Source of the DNA: an uncultured Roseateles sp.
GTDB taxonomy: Bacteria; Pseudomonadota; Gammaproteobacteria; Burkholderiales; Burkholderiaceae_C
Direction: 5' to 3'
DNA: 64,000 bases
Assembly: GCF_945956965.1 (NCBI RefSeq)
Contig: NZ_CAMFJS010000001.1
Location: 186,001-250,000 of the forward strand
The notes under the pieces were generated by a model. The model saw nothing but the letters and a program-made list of their open reading frames with translations. It was not told the DNA's origin and did not search any database. A program made the translations under genes and the position numbers. Below are positions 21,301-26,890 of this stretch, piece by piece; positions within the stretch are counted from its first letter, which is position 1; each line of letters begins with the position of its first letter.

Positions 21301-24101
21301 AAGCCATTCGTGCCCGACTTGAGCAGTTCGGCCTTGTCGGCCAGCCAACTGGACAACAGGTCCGGCAGGAGTTCTGCATATGGCTGGAACAGCTTGGTCT
21401 TTTCGGCCGCGCCAATATCGACAACCCCGATAGGCACAACCTGGGTGCGCGCCAAGCTGAAGTTCTGCGAGAGCGAGGCGTCCGACACCACAGTGACATT
21501 GCCCGTCTTGCTGACGCCGTCGTAACCAAGCACATTGGCGCCCAGGGTGGCTTTGCTGCTCACATTGAGCAGGCTGATGGCCACGCTGGAGCCGATGGCG
21601 GCGTCCGTAGGCGGCGCTTGGCCGTCGACCGGCTGCTTGCGCATGAGCTTGACGTCCACCGTGCTCCGCATATTGCCGGTTTGCAGCGAGAGCAGATCCA
21701 GCGCGCCGACCTGGACGATGGCACCCGCATCGATCTGCGCATTGCTGGAGACCTTGGCATCCACATAGCTCACCGCCAAACCGCTCTCGGAGTTGGTGGA
21801 CGTGAGGCTGACAGCGCCGTGGGCGGTCGCGTCGTTGTAGGCGGCCACCGTGGTCTTGCCGCCTGACTGCAGCGTCGCCCCTGACTTGACCTGCACATCG
21901 GCAAGGCCAGCTGAGCGCACCACAACGGCACCAACAGTGGTGAGTGTCGTGCCTTTTTCCTGCACGGTGGCCACATCGACCGAGCCAGCCGCTTTGTTGG
22001 CGGAATTACTGAACAGATCAAGCGTTGTGGTGGCGTTCAATGTGGCTGTGCCCTGCACGTCAATCTTCGCGTCGGCCCTGGTCTCGTGATAGGCCGCACC
22101 CATGCCGGTCAGCGCACCAATATAGGCACGAATTTCTTGGATTGCATAACCACTCAGGCCCAACGGTGTGGCCTCAGCCTTGGCATCGGCCGTGACGGAG
22201 ATGCGCTCGGCCTTGATCGTGCCCGCCAGCGTGACATCGCTACTCGCACTGGCCAGGCCCATATGGGATTGCGTTGCGCTGGAGGCCTTGAGCTCGACCT
22301 TGCCCCCGCGGTAGTTGCTGAAGCTGCTGACCCTGTGCGCCAGAATGCTCGATCCCTCGTCGAGCTGGATGCTCTTGGCCTGCAAGCTCACATCGCCCGC
22401 GTGGCTTGTGAGTTCAGCCGTTCTGGCGTCGGCAGCGCCGACACCACGGGTGATGATGGCCGAGTCCTTGGCCATCCAGATCACGCCGCCTGCATTCAGC
22501 TTGACGCTGCCACCGCCGGTCAGGATCTTGGCCTCGCTATTGAGCGTGATGTCTGTGCTGGTAAAGGAAATGCTCTGGCTGGCGGGGTCAGTCAGCACGT
22601 TGTAGAGGTCGAGCGTGCTGCCGGCAGCGAAGCTGATCGAATCGCTGGCCAGCAACTCGAGGTTGGCTTTGGCGGCCAGTGCCACCACACTGCCTGTGCT
22701 GAGCGTGCAGGTCTCGGCGGCGCCGTCATTGCGGCAAGACGAGTCGCCCGCCTCGCCGTTTGCGATCTGCAGATGCTTAGGGTCGATCAGCAGCTTCCCT
22801 GTCACGCCCTTGGGCGCGGTGGTGTCCACCAGGCCGTACACCTGCGCGCGGCGCCGGCCCGACACTTCCACAAAGCCGCCATGGCCCATCAGGGCGCCGC
22901 CGCGCGAGGAGGCAAAACCGCCCCAGTCCGTGCTGCCGTCGCTGAGGTACTGGATGCGCCCGCCATCGCCACGGTCGATGGCGTCAGCCGCCACACGACT
23001 GCCTTTGGCAACCACCAGGGTTTGCGTCAAGGGCGCCGGGTTCGGCGCCTCGGGCGGAACAGGCGTGCTGCCTTCGGGGCTGCTGAACTGAGCGACCGGC
23101 GCAGTCAGAGAACCGATCACCGCTACACCACCACCGCTCAGGCCTGAGACGTCGATGGACGAGTCCGCCCCGAGCTCAATCTTCTCAGCGCGAATGCTGA
23201 CCACGCCGCCCAAACCAGCTTGGGGCGCATCAAGGCCCAAGAGCGCGACCCGCTGCGAGGCATCGAGTTGCCCCTTCAGGCCAACCCCCTCGTCAGCCAC
23301 CAACTCGATCACACCACCGCGTTCGACCATGCCAGTGGCAGCGCTCAGGCCATTGGTGGAGACCGCCGAGCGAAAGGCTGCATCATGAGCCGCATCGGCG
23401 CCAGCCTTGATGCGGCCATCAACATCGATGCGGCGTGCCTCGATACGCACCCGCTCCAAGGCGTTGATCTTTCCTTCGATCTGGACGCGGCCCTCGGCCG
23501 AGCGCGGCGCCTGCCCGTCCAGCAATTGCTTGACTGCCGCATCCCCGATGCGGCCCTGACCGTCCATCATGGCATCCAGGTGGGTCTTGCTTGGCGCCAC
23601 CACCTGCAGCGAGTTGACGTTGATCACGCCCGTCCTGCTAACGACCATACCCATCGGGTCGGCAAACACCAGATTGCCGCTGATAGAACCGTCTTTCAGA
23701 CCATTGAGTACACCGTCGACCTTGATCGGCGCGTCGGTCACGATGTTGATCACGCGCTGCGCCGCCTTGGGCACATGCACATTAACGGTTTGCCCCTGGC
23801 CGATCTCGAAGCGGCTGAAGGAGTTAAATGCGTTGTCGCCTTTGACCGTGCCGGTGGTGATGTCGGTGCGGGTGCCGACCACCGCCTGTTGGGTGGAGGT
23901 GCGGCCATCGGGCTTGATGAGATTGGGTGCCACACCGCTGCTTTGCGCCCAGGCTGAAATGGCCGGCAAGCCCGCCAACACTGCCACCCCCGCGCCCAAG
24001 GGACTCAGGCGTAACAAGCGCACCACCGCGCGCGGGCTGCGGCGTGGCACGCGCGAAGTCAGGACGTGGCGATTCCAAACAAGGCAGCGGGACGTTTTCA
24101 T
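3375..24101 (-). CDS. Giant TpsA exoprotein, leukotoxin LktA-type filamentous adhesin (6908 aa)
   Basis: One uninterrupted 20.7-kb frame. Start at ATG 24101: an extended basic N-region (MKTSRCLVWNRHVLTSRVPR) leads to a signal peptide cleaved near AWA-Q (residue ~52). The TPS secretion domain follows (residues ~60-330), with NSFSRFEIGQGQTVNV and FADPMG at 146-151, the FxxPxG motif of LktA-like filamentous adhesins. The rest is beta-helix-like repeat sequence rich in Ala, Gly, Ser, Asp and Thr, with few cysteines (pairs near residues ~470, ~3910 and ~4020). Near the C-terminus an exact 74-residue repeat runs over bases ~6054-7400. The protein ends in an acidic tail (KEEDDELVGKLEFE) with no anchor or sorting signal. 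It is last in the operon after TpsB and the SapC-like gene, starting 77 bases after the latter's stop. Expected role: surface-exposed or released adhesin exported through the TpsB pore. The ligand is unknown. Confidence 0.93.
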   Translation of the reverse strand: MKTSRCLVWNRHVLTSRVPRRSPRAVVRLLRLSPLGAGVAVLAGLPAISAWAQSSGVAPNLIKPDGRTSTQQAVVGTRTDITTGTVKGDNAFNSFSRFEIGQGQTVNVHVPKAAQRVINIVTDAPIKVDGVLNGLKDGSISGNLVFADPMGMVVSRTGVINVNSLQVVAPSKTHLDAMMDGQGRIGDAAVKQLLDGQAPRSAEGRVQIEGKINALERVRIEARRIDVDGRIKAGADAAHDAAFRSAVSTNGLSAATGMVERGGVIELVADEGVGLKGQLDASQRVALLGLDAPQAGLGGVVSIRAEKIELGADSSIDVSGLSGGGVAVIGSLTAPVAQFSSPEGSTPVPPEAPNPAPLTQTLVVAKGSRVAADAIDRGDGGRIQYLSDGSTDWGGFASSRGGALMGHGGFVEVSGRRRAQVYGLVDTTAPKGVTGKLLIDPKHLQIANGEAGDSSCRNDGAAETCTLSTGSVVALAAKANLELLASDSISFAAGSTLDLYNVLTDPASQSISFTSTDITLNSEAKILTGGGSVKLNAGGVIWMAKDSAIITRGVGAADARTAELTSHAGDVSLQAKSIQLDEGSSILAHRVSSFSNYRGGKVELKASSATQSHMGLASASSDVTLAGTIKAERISVTADAKAEATPLGLSGYAIQEIRAYIGALTGMGAAYHETRADAKIDVQGTATLNATTTLDLFSNSANKAAGSVDVATVQEKGTTLTTVGAVVVRSAGLADVQVKSGATLQSGGKTTVAAYNDATAHGAVSLTSTNSESGLAVSYVDAKVSSNAQIDAGAIVQVGALDLLSLQTGNMRSTVDVKLMRKQPVDGQAPPTDAAIGSSVAISLLNVSSKATLGANVLGYDGVSKTGNVTVVSDASLSQNFSLARTQVVPIGVVDIGAAEKTKLFQPYAELLPDLLSSWLADKAELLKSGTNGFPLKASAVVTFNETDLSSAARIGNAAVVKAAGNVAVVAQTEDRAIHNIADSTVNTKNAKLSQPAGSAAVAVGQYEHNAEATVGEKAEVTGSHIGVQAHVFQPLDVTWLAGFNSEAWKAPSELFTRFSPPNFGIPEYVFTSWARAVAQQEPGSTNNAEAGAVAGAVNWTSFKNSAKSWLGAGAKVTAAGNDQPWDVKWTSPGDLNEATRLNQEAGFDKALQLRALNQSASLTLTGQPVDINGFNFGTQAGTNAAGGAFNYAAAQHLTVAGADDGAKLYAEAGSLALQADSQDRIIAVAPTAGKGGGVAANLIAAYSKLDNKTVAVLSSKAQVTAKTLDIAALEDVSVWSAAGAAAYGANQASVGIAVAVNELDGRTLAAIADPGSLAVGDVRPADFSASTGTGKVDAATVRVQADTQGSSGAISASAASVETGVDPNGKGVLAETFDKIKTGTEKLRNYAAQSIASDGDGRIAKFRNELAGAVSTKQNVQPKPPKQTSISLTGAASTSVNLGNLDTTAVLDGATLVNTASKAAGADDPSWALVHAGNETHQYAVSGTAALLKLNAPKTKAGYGVSGALAIDIEGNDTSASIVNSSLKDFGKIGVQSLASGQRISAGLGIAGSSGNKPSYMVSTSYSMTQSGNNTAAAIDRSTIEGSEAHRSAVEVLAYDKTETGVGAGALTVQGSEGGAVGASVVVGLVHNKVESRVAGVTTSQLSSVDVLAYDPVVLGLGATSVGISAEDDANTLQASMVFAELENSTKAHIVDREGVVSSVKGNGAVTVQATDVVPDAIKTRVNILLAANGTPAADSSYDFGASLRAGDQDSFGGQSIGSSQPGALVIGAALGVAAGEGKTAGAATSASRVALVHEALVEGATVEAASLHVDATDAALVVNASLGVAGTDDKLAAIGSTSITVNDSRATARVGAKNKSTTITTTANTGLGVTAATRGRSFTLAGAVGVSLRGIAGGLAGSLAVDNSVGEALIQSATINTGNGAAQIDASTASQQINVAAAGGYGEKSVINGSYVINVAKARTSAGVSDSSITASSLDVTAGDSAGMASRVYTGAGSVGFSKDKAGGAAFTINTISQTREAAVERSTLTLASKVDALQVHAKSNAQMIGVGLAGGGAAASAFNGALSVNDLSNTTSARLTGSTLSTTGHVAIMAADRSEVDFGAGAFTVSDMKKALGAAIASTHIHGSITAELQGTDVAGQRDGTGVSSAGNVRVAASSDSKITNAAYGVAVGNQQGGTGSVAVNVVETNVAAAIGRGADLSADGSVAVEATAQDDIKSFGGALGLGESRGVGLSTTVNVVRGVTRASIGGDGQSARVKLDATGKGDGLQVNDGTLTQALPGVAAPGGDPSGFDGMDAMQRYDVTRGRMSEGRMTVKGLAVNATSMRHVLSFDTNAGGAADDVGLGANAGAHLIDAKTVAEVAHADINQRCAADSDQDVALKASSHHVLSTFGLSAGIGLSGAEQGGGWPLGTGAAAALGSDVFLTGTTASIRDSTVKAARDVKVVARNESAQSGILAGAAGGDRAFAGSVGVVVFDGDVEASILGGDTRAGRDVSVDADNSSTLNLITGTGGLSKGVVGAGALSVTVSDAGTKALIGRDSDASHATAVSSGGNIDVSADSVSQTNSFTLALGAGKDTSVAAIGAVNVITNSTTARVSQADLEVGVPANWTYVDSSSGGGSGGTASEGSGSVPSHALPQGILSVRATDHGLVKQISGAAGVSLDKGPGVGGTISVLVTKNNVTAEVKDSEVDTQDLKVNALNSQDQFAAAVGVGGSAQSALGFAISLTMTGIGSPGSDAFGSGGEAKGSQLMDKAASLANSDRLGETGEALSTQERSSVQAQSKRDLSSTLRAAGANSVTASVSNSTVRAAKDVSITSLQQTALKNIAGAVGLGLQVGIGGSVGVSFVRNASAAEAKGSTIESGGVIEITSNSSDKGGGKALDLMTMAGAAGGYVGLGASVGIAHLQNDVSAQGGGTLEAKQVSIKATDGTSAKAENVGAAVGKGAAGIAVASLDREGEVQAWFNKAGDSKQSVAASMLDIAATTAQQNEVKSLAVAAGLVGAGNGAAGLINDRIKVIAGIGDASKIQVGGAVLAPNQRVNVLATRGASLDSRADGLGVAVGLQIGASVSQSNMGGETAAQVGDNVEFDNGSTLVVKASENANNLIKASSTASGGGLLLGASAADARVRNTAAITASIGDNTKLPDGAVMLLADHAATQAARSLGVTMGGVLALGSNVAKAETGASIRSTLGNVKTNVWRLGDLDVRAKGVDTTTAQATAGGGALISGHAAQAEVKDDTHTSAKLSAAGASALGKPDDYIVRGGALSFDARHEAQVRADADSVNASVLGGSGANAKAQVDTSVASSLGAGVRVEGLNIRVNASNKATETGSGDNAAGASGGVFDGSAVLAQTSFSTSSKAEVGKDAQLDVIGDPASDSAGLLAIVASTDLQTYTAGSLNTGGLIASPKAMVESTTVGANTVTIGEDAKLRSAGDLILGTSALNVASATALVKTYGAVGITGGTSSALAKQTDKIDVQANALLNAYGNISLANGRSADTAMNRLKAQAQTDVYTNTVVPISYTNGANAATEQRSSLDLAAGSQVQAGRSVYLRASKADESTLASGKGHNPYLDLFSTSKDQSNPEVPLFEGAINVQGKVTAGYYRLWDLTIESGGTLSQRTPDTPDTKLPVRVFTMDEQGRYLSEGKFVDAAEALRPIGYIAKIVGFNPSKYYTADAKLTLGKVPDAQIGAYVLPDLVAAGGNIEVDAKSLAGNGSLRAQGGPQINVNNGSEWYLIGNQLVIPESSAGGNVSYTGSARKPDSLTVLALDPGGMPSIKLANTRGEGAGDIVIQAVPGVTNALRNVSGNIDLINASGNVWAGGYEALNYKVDAPKGTAVIRAEGYWSAGGSPQSIWWQEDQKLLPKSVDDFINTAAYAYYRDNLGGASIDNEEYSRVLQGIKQNLGNCANFDKRICINGYLFNQNLGNVPDRGASLDWYDGRYYFDTLRVMPLTMPGQTPGGTPSKPGGRSFANTVNIAADYIDVNSDIRAGNPKVDVTITNKKIFRSNIWDLSKPRMGFFDCVADEACRTSHRFKLDSNGVFTIPSDYGPDSPLVFGANSAEVRVTYNPKTGLVSLDPIGTPSVGSITLNGKILNSNPDGRNRSKIELVSGPLDLKINNQSGYALDLPRIESGAASGQGVIKITDHNRTAKITNKRGEEVEAPLTTWWVSKDGGAPNVYQSYSESDYKDLTPTAGTQGASTTAYDPLQGQRYQWTRTATATRAFAFNGGDWWNAYAGSWSFAFGAQEPTWTPAVSRVIIGSGDGSTYSSGLTQDTTFGAKWLVRYKYPENQDRAQRIWNIATQVTLTQTSSIRADYGIDVGFSSSSTAGVVISSNADTYLGKPLNNPGGSTTLKVTKNLFADGGSISTGGLVLDVGGDIRGVGKNQALRVSLSDHLYSVSGGSTAIESLGTLRLAGASVGDGQQLRLSAIGDITSTSNDVTLKGYDVRLSSTGRVGGPGVGDPLNIEVKGIGAAAEQRGLLTVTANRDINLNLTGGDTRVVEITAADGNVFVNSKGSLFDGQDGQGRASRSESELQQLWEQTLKISGDKTASVLDYYKHTITPLDQQVNRDYRDYWTLRSLGSLGADGKLTLSAEGLSKLRAQTAAVRSVSNPTDAEVNDWANTLLSRYTHSFDIALGESQWKSQAAFQSKDSTYRFSADRYNEYWTLKNATVGGQLTAAGRDAIRQMAATVIGSTPSDEQLQAYVNQRFAALVADFGVQVPGDKLTSYDPSYQFSGDTLLGQYTGTYWGAERLQNSIRSTAFGEPGGGTTAIDHLNISGRKVSVNSSAAKGTLGRNNPDLYLFFGNALSDEQRYALSQAMAPGDVQLMTDTKGKPIGLKVKDIRPLFVEAKSQFDATARGSINVQALGGLAIGKVQSLGNVRLLAQDGITNAGPAWAIKGSSLVLVGGTGSLGTEASALSLDTPELSLARAGGSIWLSKAAGDLVIDAVNAGKDVNLRLGAGNLNQKQKGLLSLAADRIVLDVNGNIGTDPQGAGTGALVLALDDSAVGDTLKINARDTWLSSASKVRLGDSRTRAFSLNLTGAADLAVTGDVASSGKLTWLVGGDFNLSSDKKVAAEGDLILTAGSVTMDKGGELLSHGNLALYSGSDAVLGSLTAKTGMTLDVEGGSLKTNAVDVLMTVQDEGAGFRLNSLNMGGAGVGGVVGGADEAALRVAADVVSVRSATGDVHLDLRNAATELQASTLGVGGLFAQAAGRLRVSGDVQTGQDLVLTSQEALTLDAARTMRAGAALKLEGASLTMGVGSQAISDTSTATLIATDGDARLSTVRAKTGMAIDAARGRVMRVGAADLLSVSDAGGLIALNQSAGNTGGLGLGEALRRLELKADRSSARNESGGIFLNLSGANSSATQLETVVAGTGDIVLSAAGDLSAAGPISTTGNVNLTSLGALTSTGSIEALGASSDLNLQATRLDLAASLLAGRNATLEALSSDLLLKKGLSTGGDVVLGSLTSTRAQDVQAGRDLLLGAGGPIKGDRLHAWRDLTVWRGSDVNVRELSSGASMSLTLDAINNRTLDVGGSLSLAAGRAILGDVGVDGSASLTVQNAFDATLLEVGQTLNLSADRARALTVKAGGAASFRTVGDIDINAGTFNSTLNLRAKAARLYTGKSLDEAAFKVDAALVIDSFAGQKSLTIDVGSLDAKTLAADGAAQLSTVGAARISAGQFGSTLDMLAGSATLGSIAVAGDAQMAVKGSLQIDKFEGKQAATLKAASLAAKTFAAQGAAKLNTTGDVTLNTASFGGTLGLKANRAILGLTTVAADATVASADLLRLTSFEGKRALDMNVGRLDVQTLKVSGNATLSSLGNAAIKNGTFGAALKLSAEAATLGTVSVLDAAQLATNGALQIDSFEAKQALTLAADSLSAKGLSAGASAKLSTAGKATIDKGVFATELDLRAANATLGQISMAGDSEISTSGMLAFTDLDARKALRLQAANIQGGVLKVGDAAVLGASEALQLNNGEFAGNFRAKAARATLGQVQSRGEVDLNIDATLDIQNLSAGGNLAVNADAITAQRLAAGRALSVQGREAQIGETRSGSSTSAVLGQQLILGRASVGTDLSLSTPSLKLDQLDAQGQARLTVDGAATLGQIDAGQQLALRADSLVASRLAAGQSLELSARSADVGVLGSGGNALLRVAQTLALGGADVLGALDLAVASSRISSLKVAGDAKLVVDDKLALLGQGNIVGGTLDVQARDLELNELRSLGAAKLSAGNRLSAELLRGDATLSLSARSAQLQVQAGGNTSLMVTDDLGIGGIFGAALSVQTASLEGSSLIVAGKTSLAARDTLVITNLAASQAADIKGGAVNLGQVSLGDKLTLVAAGLQGETLSVAANANIDIAGAAQLKSLDTGALRFKAEGLKLASLNARGTAQLSASQGLQIDALKSSDALDLKATNVIGSDWNSADLTLDAGGSASLGRLNSSGDATLSAGTVLSLAQGQIGKNLSARASQIQFGELSVGGDASLQASGAIEASRLKVEGKLEIQSGAQLHLGSVPAVKPLADTPVSAAVQVGGTARLDGDTLSLADLQITGAASLSARGSLSLLSSNEFKSGLEVVAQSLSADRINVGDKASFTVADQLEMAQFNASNADLSAANLKLGNFSVSDSLNASAARDIVADALTAAKRMTLNAGGGVQAKLLQTQDLVLSGNKEVNLDLLKARSATLRSATQIALAEAQGASFTLQAPQIQGALKFVPVEAVGSESAAAANTLSSTLTGLDGSAAKQITLSASFEGALAQRWSIPALSADTISLTTNGHTTQIDKGRVSDSMRLGTPDGLIGLMAGKAKVWPNVDVQLFTPSSEFSLVRDRQYVDTDAMALVYKPSQIVSAANTGRTPQDAHSSPAGGTSTRSGPSVRQAALGVNFDQLLRSSPTKAGKEEDDELVGKLEFE
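6054..7400 (-). repeat. Tandem 222-bp (74-aa) repeats inside the adhesin
   Basis: Equivalent points in successive units (the SFEGK/SFEAK/SFAGQ motif) fall at about 6275, 6497, 6719, 6941, 7163 and 7385, exactly 222 bases apart, with a weaker copy near 6053. Each unit reads roughly SF-EGK-A-L ... AKL-T-GD--- ... FG-TL-L-A--A-LG, alternating strands and turns as expected for a beta-helix. The units are diverged (roughly a third to a half identical by eye) but keep exactly the same length. Confidence 0.85.
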
Positions 24102-24178
24102 GGTGCAAACGATCAACAGTGCGGGACTGGCGACTCCCGGGGACGAGAGTGGCCGACTTCAGGAAACAGAGTTGGGGC

Positions 24179-24943
24179 TCAGTGCTTCGACAGGGCGGTC
24201 TCGGCTTCGGCACGGTCCAGCGCCTGCCGCTCGTCCAGCCGCAGTGCCAACCGCTGGACTTGATTGATTGACAGCAGGTGGGCATAGACCAAGCCGAGCC
24301 AACCCTTCTGGGCCAAGTCTTGCAAGGTCTCTGGCGGCAAGGCACGCAGCTTGTCCTCATTCACGGTTTTGAAGCCGCGCAAGCTGGTCTTCTCGCCGTT
24401 GAGGGTGTACTCGATCACGCCATCCTCCAGTAGCCCCAAGGTCGCCAGGTGGTTGGCAAAGTCGCGGCTGAGCGTCATCTCCTGACGGAACGTGACCAGG
24501 AAGCGCTTGACCTCCTCCAGCCAAGCCGTTTCCTGGCCCTGGGCGTCGAACAAGGCCTCACCCTTCTCGGTATTGAGGCCCGGATAAGCGCGATCCAGGC
24601 AAACGGTGAAGGTGGGATCGCCATCGGTCTCGGCCAGCACGAATGGGTAGCGACGGAAGAAGGCCGGCAGATAGCTGCCCCGCGCCCAGAGGCCGTCCGG
24701 CTGAACGAACAGGTTTTCATGGTCACGCAAGCCGATCAGCGCAGCCAGGCTGTGCCCGCCCTCTGGGCCAATGAACACGCAGGGGAAGTCCAGGGCCGCC
24801 TGAGGTAACTCGGATGCGGCAAGCAAGACCGAATTGGTCTCGCGGGCGAAGGCGAATTTCGCATCGCTCGCATTGAGTTTGAGCTCGCGGTGCTGATCGC
24901 GGTTGAGGGTTACCAAGTCATCGTAGATAAGCAGCGTTTTCAA
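24179..24943 (-). CDS. SapC family protein
   Basis: About 254 residues matching the SapC family (named after a Campylobacter S-layer-locus protein). Visible family features are an N-terminal LNRDQHRELKL, CVFIGPEGGHSLAALIGL, the RGSYLPAFFRRYPFVL segment, and a C-terminal helical part. No signal peptide is present, so it probably acts in the cytoplasm. Two in-frame TTG codons compete as start: 24958 overlaps the TpsB stop, while 24943 has AAAGG about 7 bases upstream and gives the natural opening MKTLLIYDD. I chose 24943. It lies between the TpsB gene (11-base gap) and the adhesin gene, so it is co-expressed with the secretion system. The biochemical function of SapC proteins is not established; a role in adhesin handling is inference from position only. 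Confidence 0.85.
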   Translation of the reverse strand: MKTLLIYDDLVTLNRDQHRELKLNASDAKFAFARETNSVLLAASELPQAALDFPCVFIGPEGGHSLAALIGLRDHENLFVQPDGLWARGSYLPAFFRRYPFVLAETDGDPTFTVCLDRAYPGLNTEKGEALFDAQGQETAWLEEVKRFLVTFRQEMTLSRDFANHLATLGLLEDGVIEYTLNGEKTSLRGFKTVNEDKLRALPPETLQDLAQKGWLGLVYAHLLSINQVQRLALRLDERQALDRAEAETALSKH

Positions 24944-24954
24944 GACGAAGCCTT

Positions 24955-26694
24955 TCAATTCAAGAATTTGTCGAGATCCAAAGAGAAGCGCAGCAGCACG
25001 CGGCTGCTGTCCTTCGAGACGTTGGGAACGTCTTTGCGCGGTGAAGCCACAGCGAGCGATGCGCCCCAGGCGTCTGCGGTGTAGCTCAGCCCTAGGCCGA
25101 CACTGGCCAGGCTGTTGCCCACGCCCAGGGTACGCACCCGGCCAGCATCAACAAATGCATAACCGTCAAGTCGCTCGGAGACCGGCGTGACCGCCCGGTG
25201 CAGCTCCAGCGTGAGCGACTCCCCAATATCACCCGAGACGCTTGGCGAAGGGTAGCCGCGAACATTGCCGGGACCACCAATTTGGAACTGCAGGGTCGAG
25301 GGCAAGCGATCGTCGCCGCTGCGCTGCAGCACCGCCCGGCTCAGGCCCCAGAAGCCAGCACCTATGACCTGCTGCAGGCTGAAATTCAGCTGTATCACGC
25401 CGTTCTCGCGCGCCTCTACGCCCTGGGCCGATGTACGCGCATGGTTGTACGCCAGCCCGAGACTGGCACTGCTGCCCTCTGCATTGCGCGCCACCGTGAA
25501 CGACAGACCGTTGGAGCGGGTGCGGATGTCGGAGAAGCGTTCAGCGGCGATATCCGTGGCGGACCGGGTGTTGCCCAAAGACAGCATGCCGTCCACGCTC
25601 CAGGCCCCGCTACTCCACAGCGGTTGGGCCAGCGCCAGGTTGGCCCCGTCGGACTGACCATCAAGTTTGACTGACTCAAAGCCCGGCGAGATCGACAGGG
25701 TCTTGCCCTTGGAGGCCCCTGCCGAGAGCCGAGTCCCCCAGGCCAGAAATGGTCCCGGCAGCGGCACGCTGTACTGCAGGTTGGCCGAGGTCGAGCCCGT
25801 CGAATAAATCGCCAGCACACTGAGCTTGTCGGTCCAGCCGAGCAAGTTGTTGACCGACAGATTCAAGCTGCCCTGATTCTTGCCCAGCGAATCAGCGCCT
25901 TCGTTGCTGGCGGAGACGCGCGCGGTCCACAGCGGTGGCTCCTCCGTCTGCACTTTCAACACGGACAAGCCCGAACGGTTCCCTTCAGCGGCACTGAAAG
26001 ACAGACCGATGCGGTTGTCCGGGGTGTTGCGGTGCAAGCGGGTCAGGCGCTCGTCAATGGCTGGCGCATCAATCAAGCTGCCCTCGGGTGTGGCGATCAG
26101 CGAAGCGACGAAGGCAGGCGAAAGGCGCGAGTTGTCTGCCGCGTCCAAGCGCGACAGTTTGGCTTCAATCAGTTGCACCCTGAGCAAGCCTTCAGCCACC
26201 CGCTGAGATGGCACGAAGGCGCGCGCGGTGAGATGACCTTTGGCCAGGTAAAGCGAATTGATGTCCTGCGCGAGTCGCTTCACGTCAGCAAAAGTGGTGG
26301 GCTTACCAAGCTGGGTCGCGATGACGCCGTCCAACTCGGCTTTGCTCAGCAGTTGGCTGGGCGTGAACTCAACCTGCTTAAGTACAAAGCTAGGTCCCGC
26401 TGCAATCGGGCCCTCCGGCTCGGGCGAAGGAGCGCTGAGCTTGGGGTCCACCGGCTTGGGCGCCTGAAGCTGGCGCAAGCGCTCCAATTCTTCGCGCTGA
26501 CGTTGCAGTTGGGCGGGGTCGACGGTGGCCGGCGTTGTCGCTGGCGCGGGTATGGGCGGCGTTTGGGCCAGGGCGGCGGGAGCCGCGGTGCTCAGCGCGA
26601 GGGCAATGCTGACGGCACATTCGAGTCCCAGGCCGGGACTGCAGTTGAGGTCGTAGCGTTGAGAGTGGCTGACGCAGCGATTCCAATTGTTCAT
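24955..26694 (-). CDS. TpsB outer-membrane transporter (FhaC/ShlB/HecB family)
   Basis: A 579-residue Omp85-superfamily pore for two-partner secretion. From ATG 26694 the chain has a signal peptide (CAVSIALALSTAAPAALAQ) and a proline-rich linker with an LQRQREELERLRQLQ helix, which resembles the plug helix of FhaC. Two POTRA domains follow (residues ~110-260, FVLKQVEFTPSQLLSKAEL onward). A 16-strand-type beta-barrel with the conserved VRGY lid-loop motif (IGGPGNVRGYPS) ends the protein, finishing in a phenylalanine-rich last strand (RVLLRFSLDLDKFLN). A TTG at 26721 would lengthen the N-terminus by nine residues and is less likely. It is first in the operon TpsB-SapC-TpsA and recognises the adhesin's TPS domain. 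Confidence 0.93.
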   Translation of the reverse strand: MNNWNRCVSHSQRYDLNCSPGLGLECAVSIALALSTAAPAALAQTPPIPAPATTPATVDPAQLQRQREELERLRQLQAPKPVDPKLSAPSPEPEGPIAAGPSFVLKQVEFTPSQLLSKAELDGVIATQLGKPTTFADVKRLAQDINSLYLAKGHLTARAFVPSQRVAEGLLRVQLIEAKLSRLDAADNSRLSPAFVASLIATPEGSLIDAPAIDERLTRLHRNTPDNRIGLSFSAAEGNRSGLSVLKVQTEEPPLWTARVSASNEGADSLGKNQGSLNLSVNNLLGWTDKLSVLAIYSTGSTSANLQYSVPLPGPFLAWGTRLSAGASKGKTLSISPGFESVKLDGQSDGANLALAQPLWSSGAWSVDGMLSLGNTRSATDIAAERFSDIRTRSNGLSFTVARNAEGSSASLGLAYNHARTSAQGVEARENGVIQLNFSLQQVIGAGFWGLSRAVLQRSGDDRLPSTLQFQIGGPGNVRGYPSPSVSGDIGESLTLELHRAVTPVSERLDGYAFVDAGRVRTLGVGNSLASVGLGLSYTADAWGASLAVASPRKDVPNVSKDSSRVLLRFSLDLDKFLN

Positions 26695-26736
26695 GGCGGA
26701 TGTCGCGGCCAGCGACGTCAATCTGTCTTGCTTTCA

Positions 26737-26750
26737 TTGACGATTGTCAA
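26737..26750. promoter_or_regulatory. Dyad upstream of the TPS operon (possible operator)
   Basis: TTGACGATTGTCAA is an imperfect-centre inverted repeat (TTGAC-N4-GTCAA), 43 bases upstream of the TpsB start. Its position suits a regulator binding site, but no matching promoter boxes or known regulator motif support it. Confidence 0.3.
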
Positions 26751-26890
26751 ATCAACAAGCTCGTTGCCGCCAATCGCACAACCCCCCTATTCAAGTGATT
26801 TGTGAATACTCCCGTCGCACAAGCCGCATCGAACAGGACTTGAAGTTGCGGTCCATCCCCGCCGCCTCGCCGTTTCGGCCTGCGCGGCCA

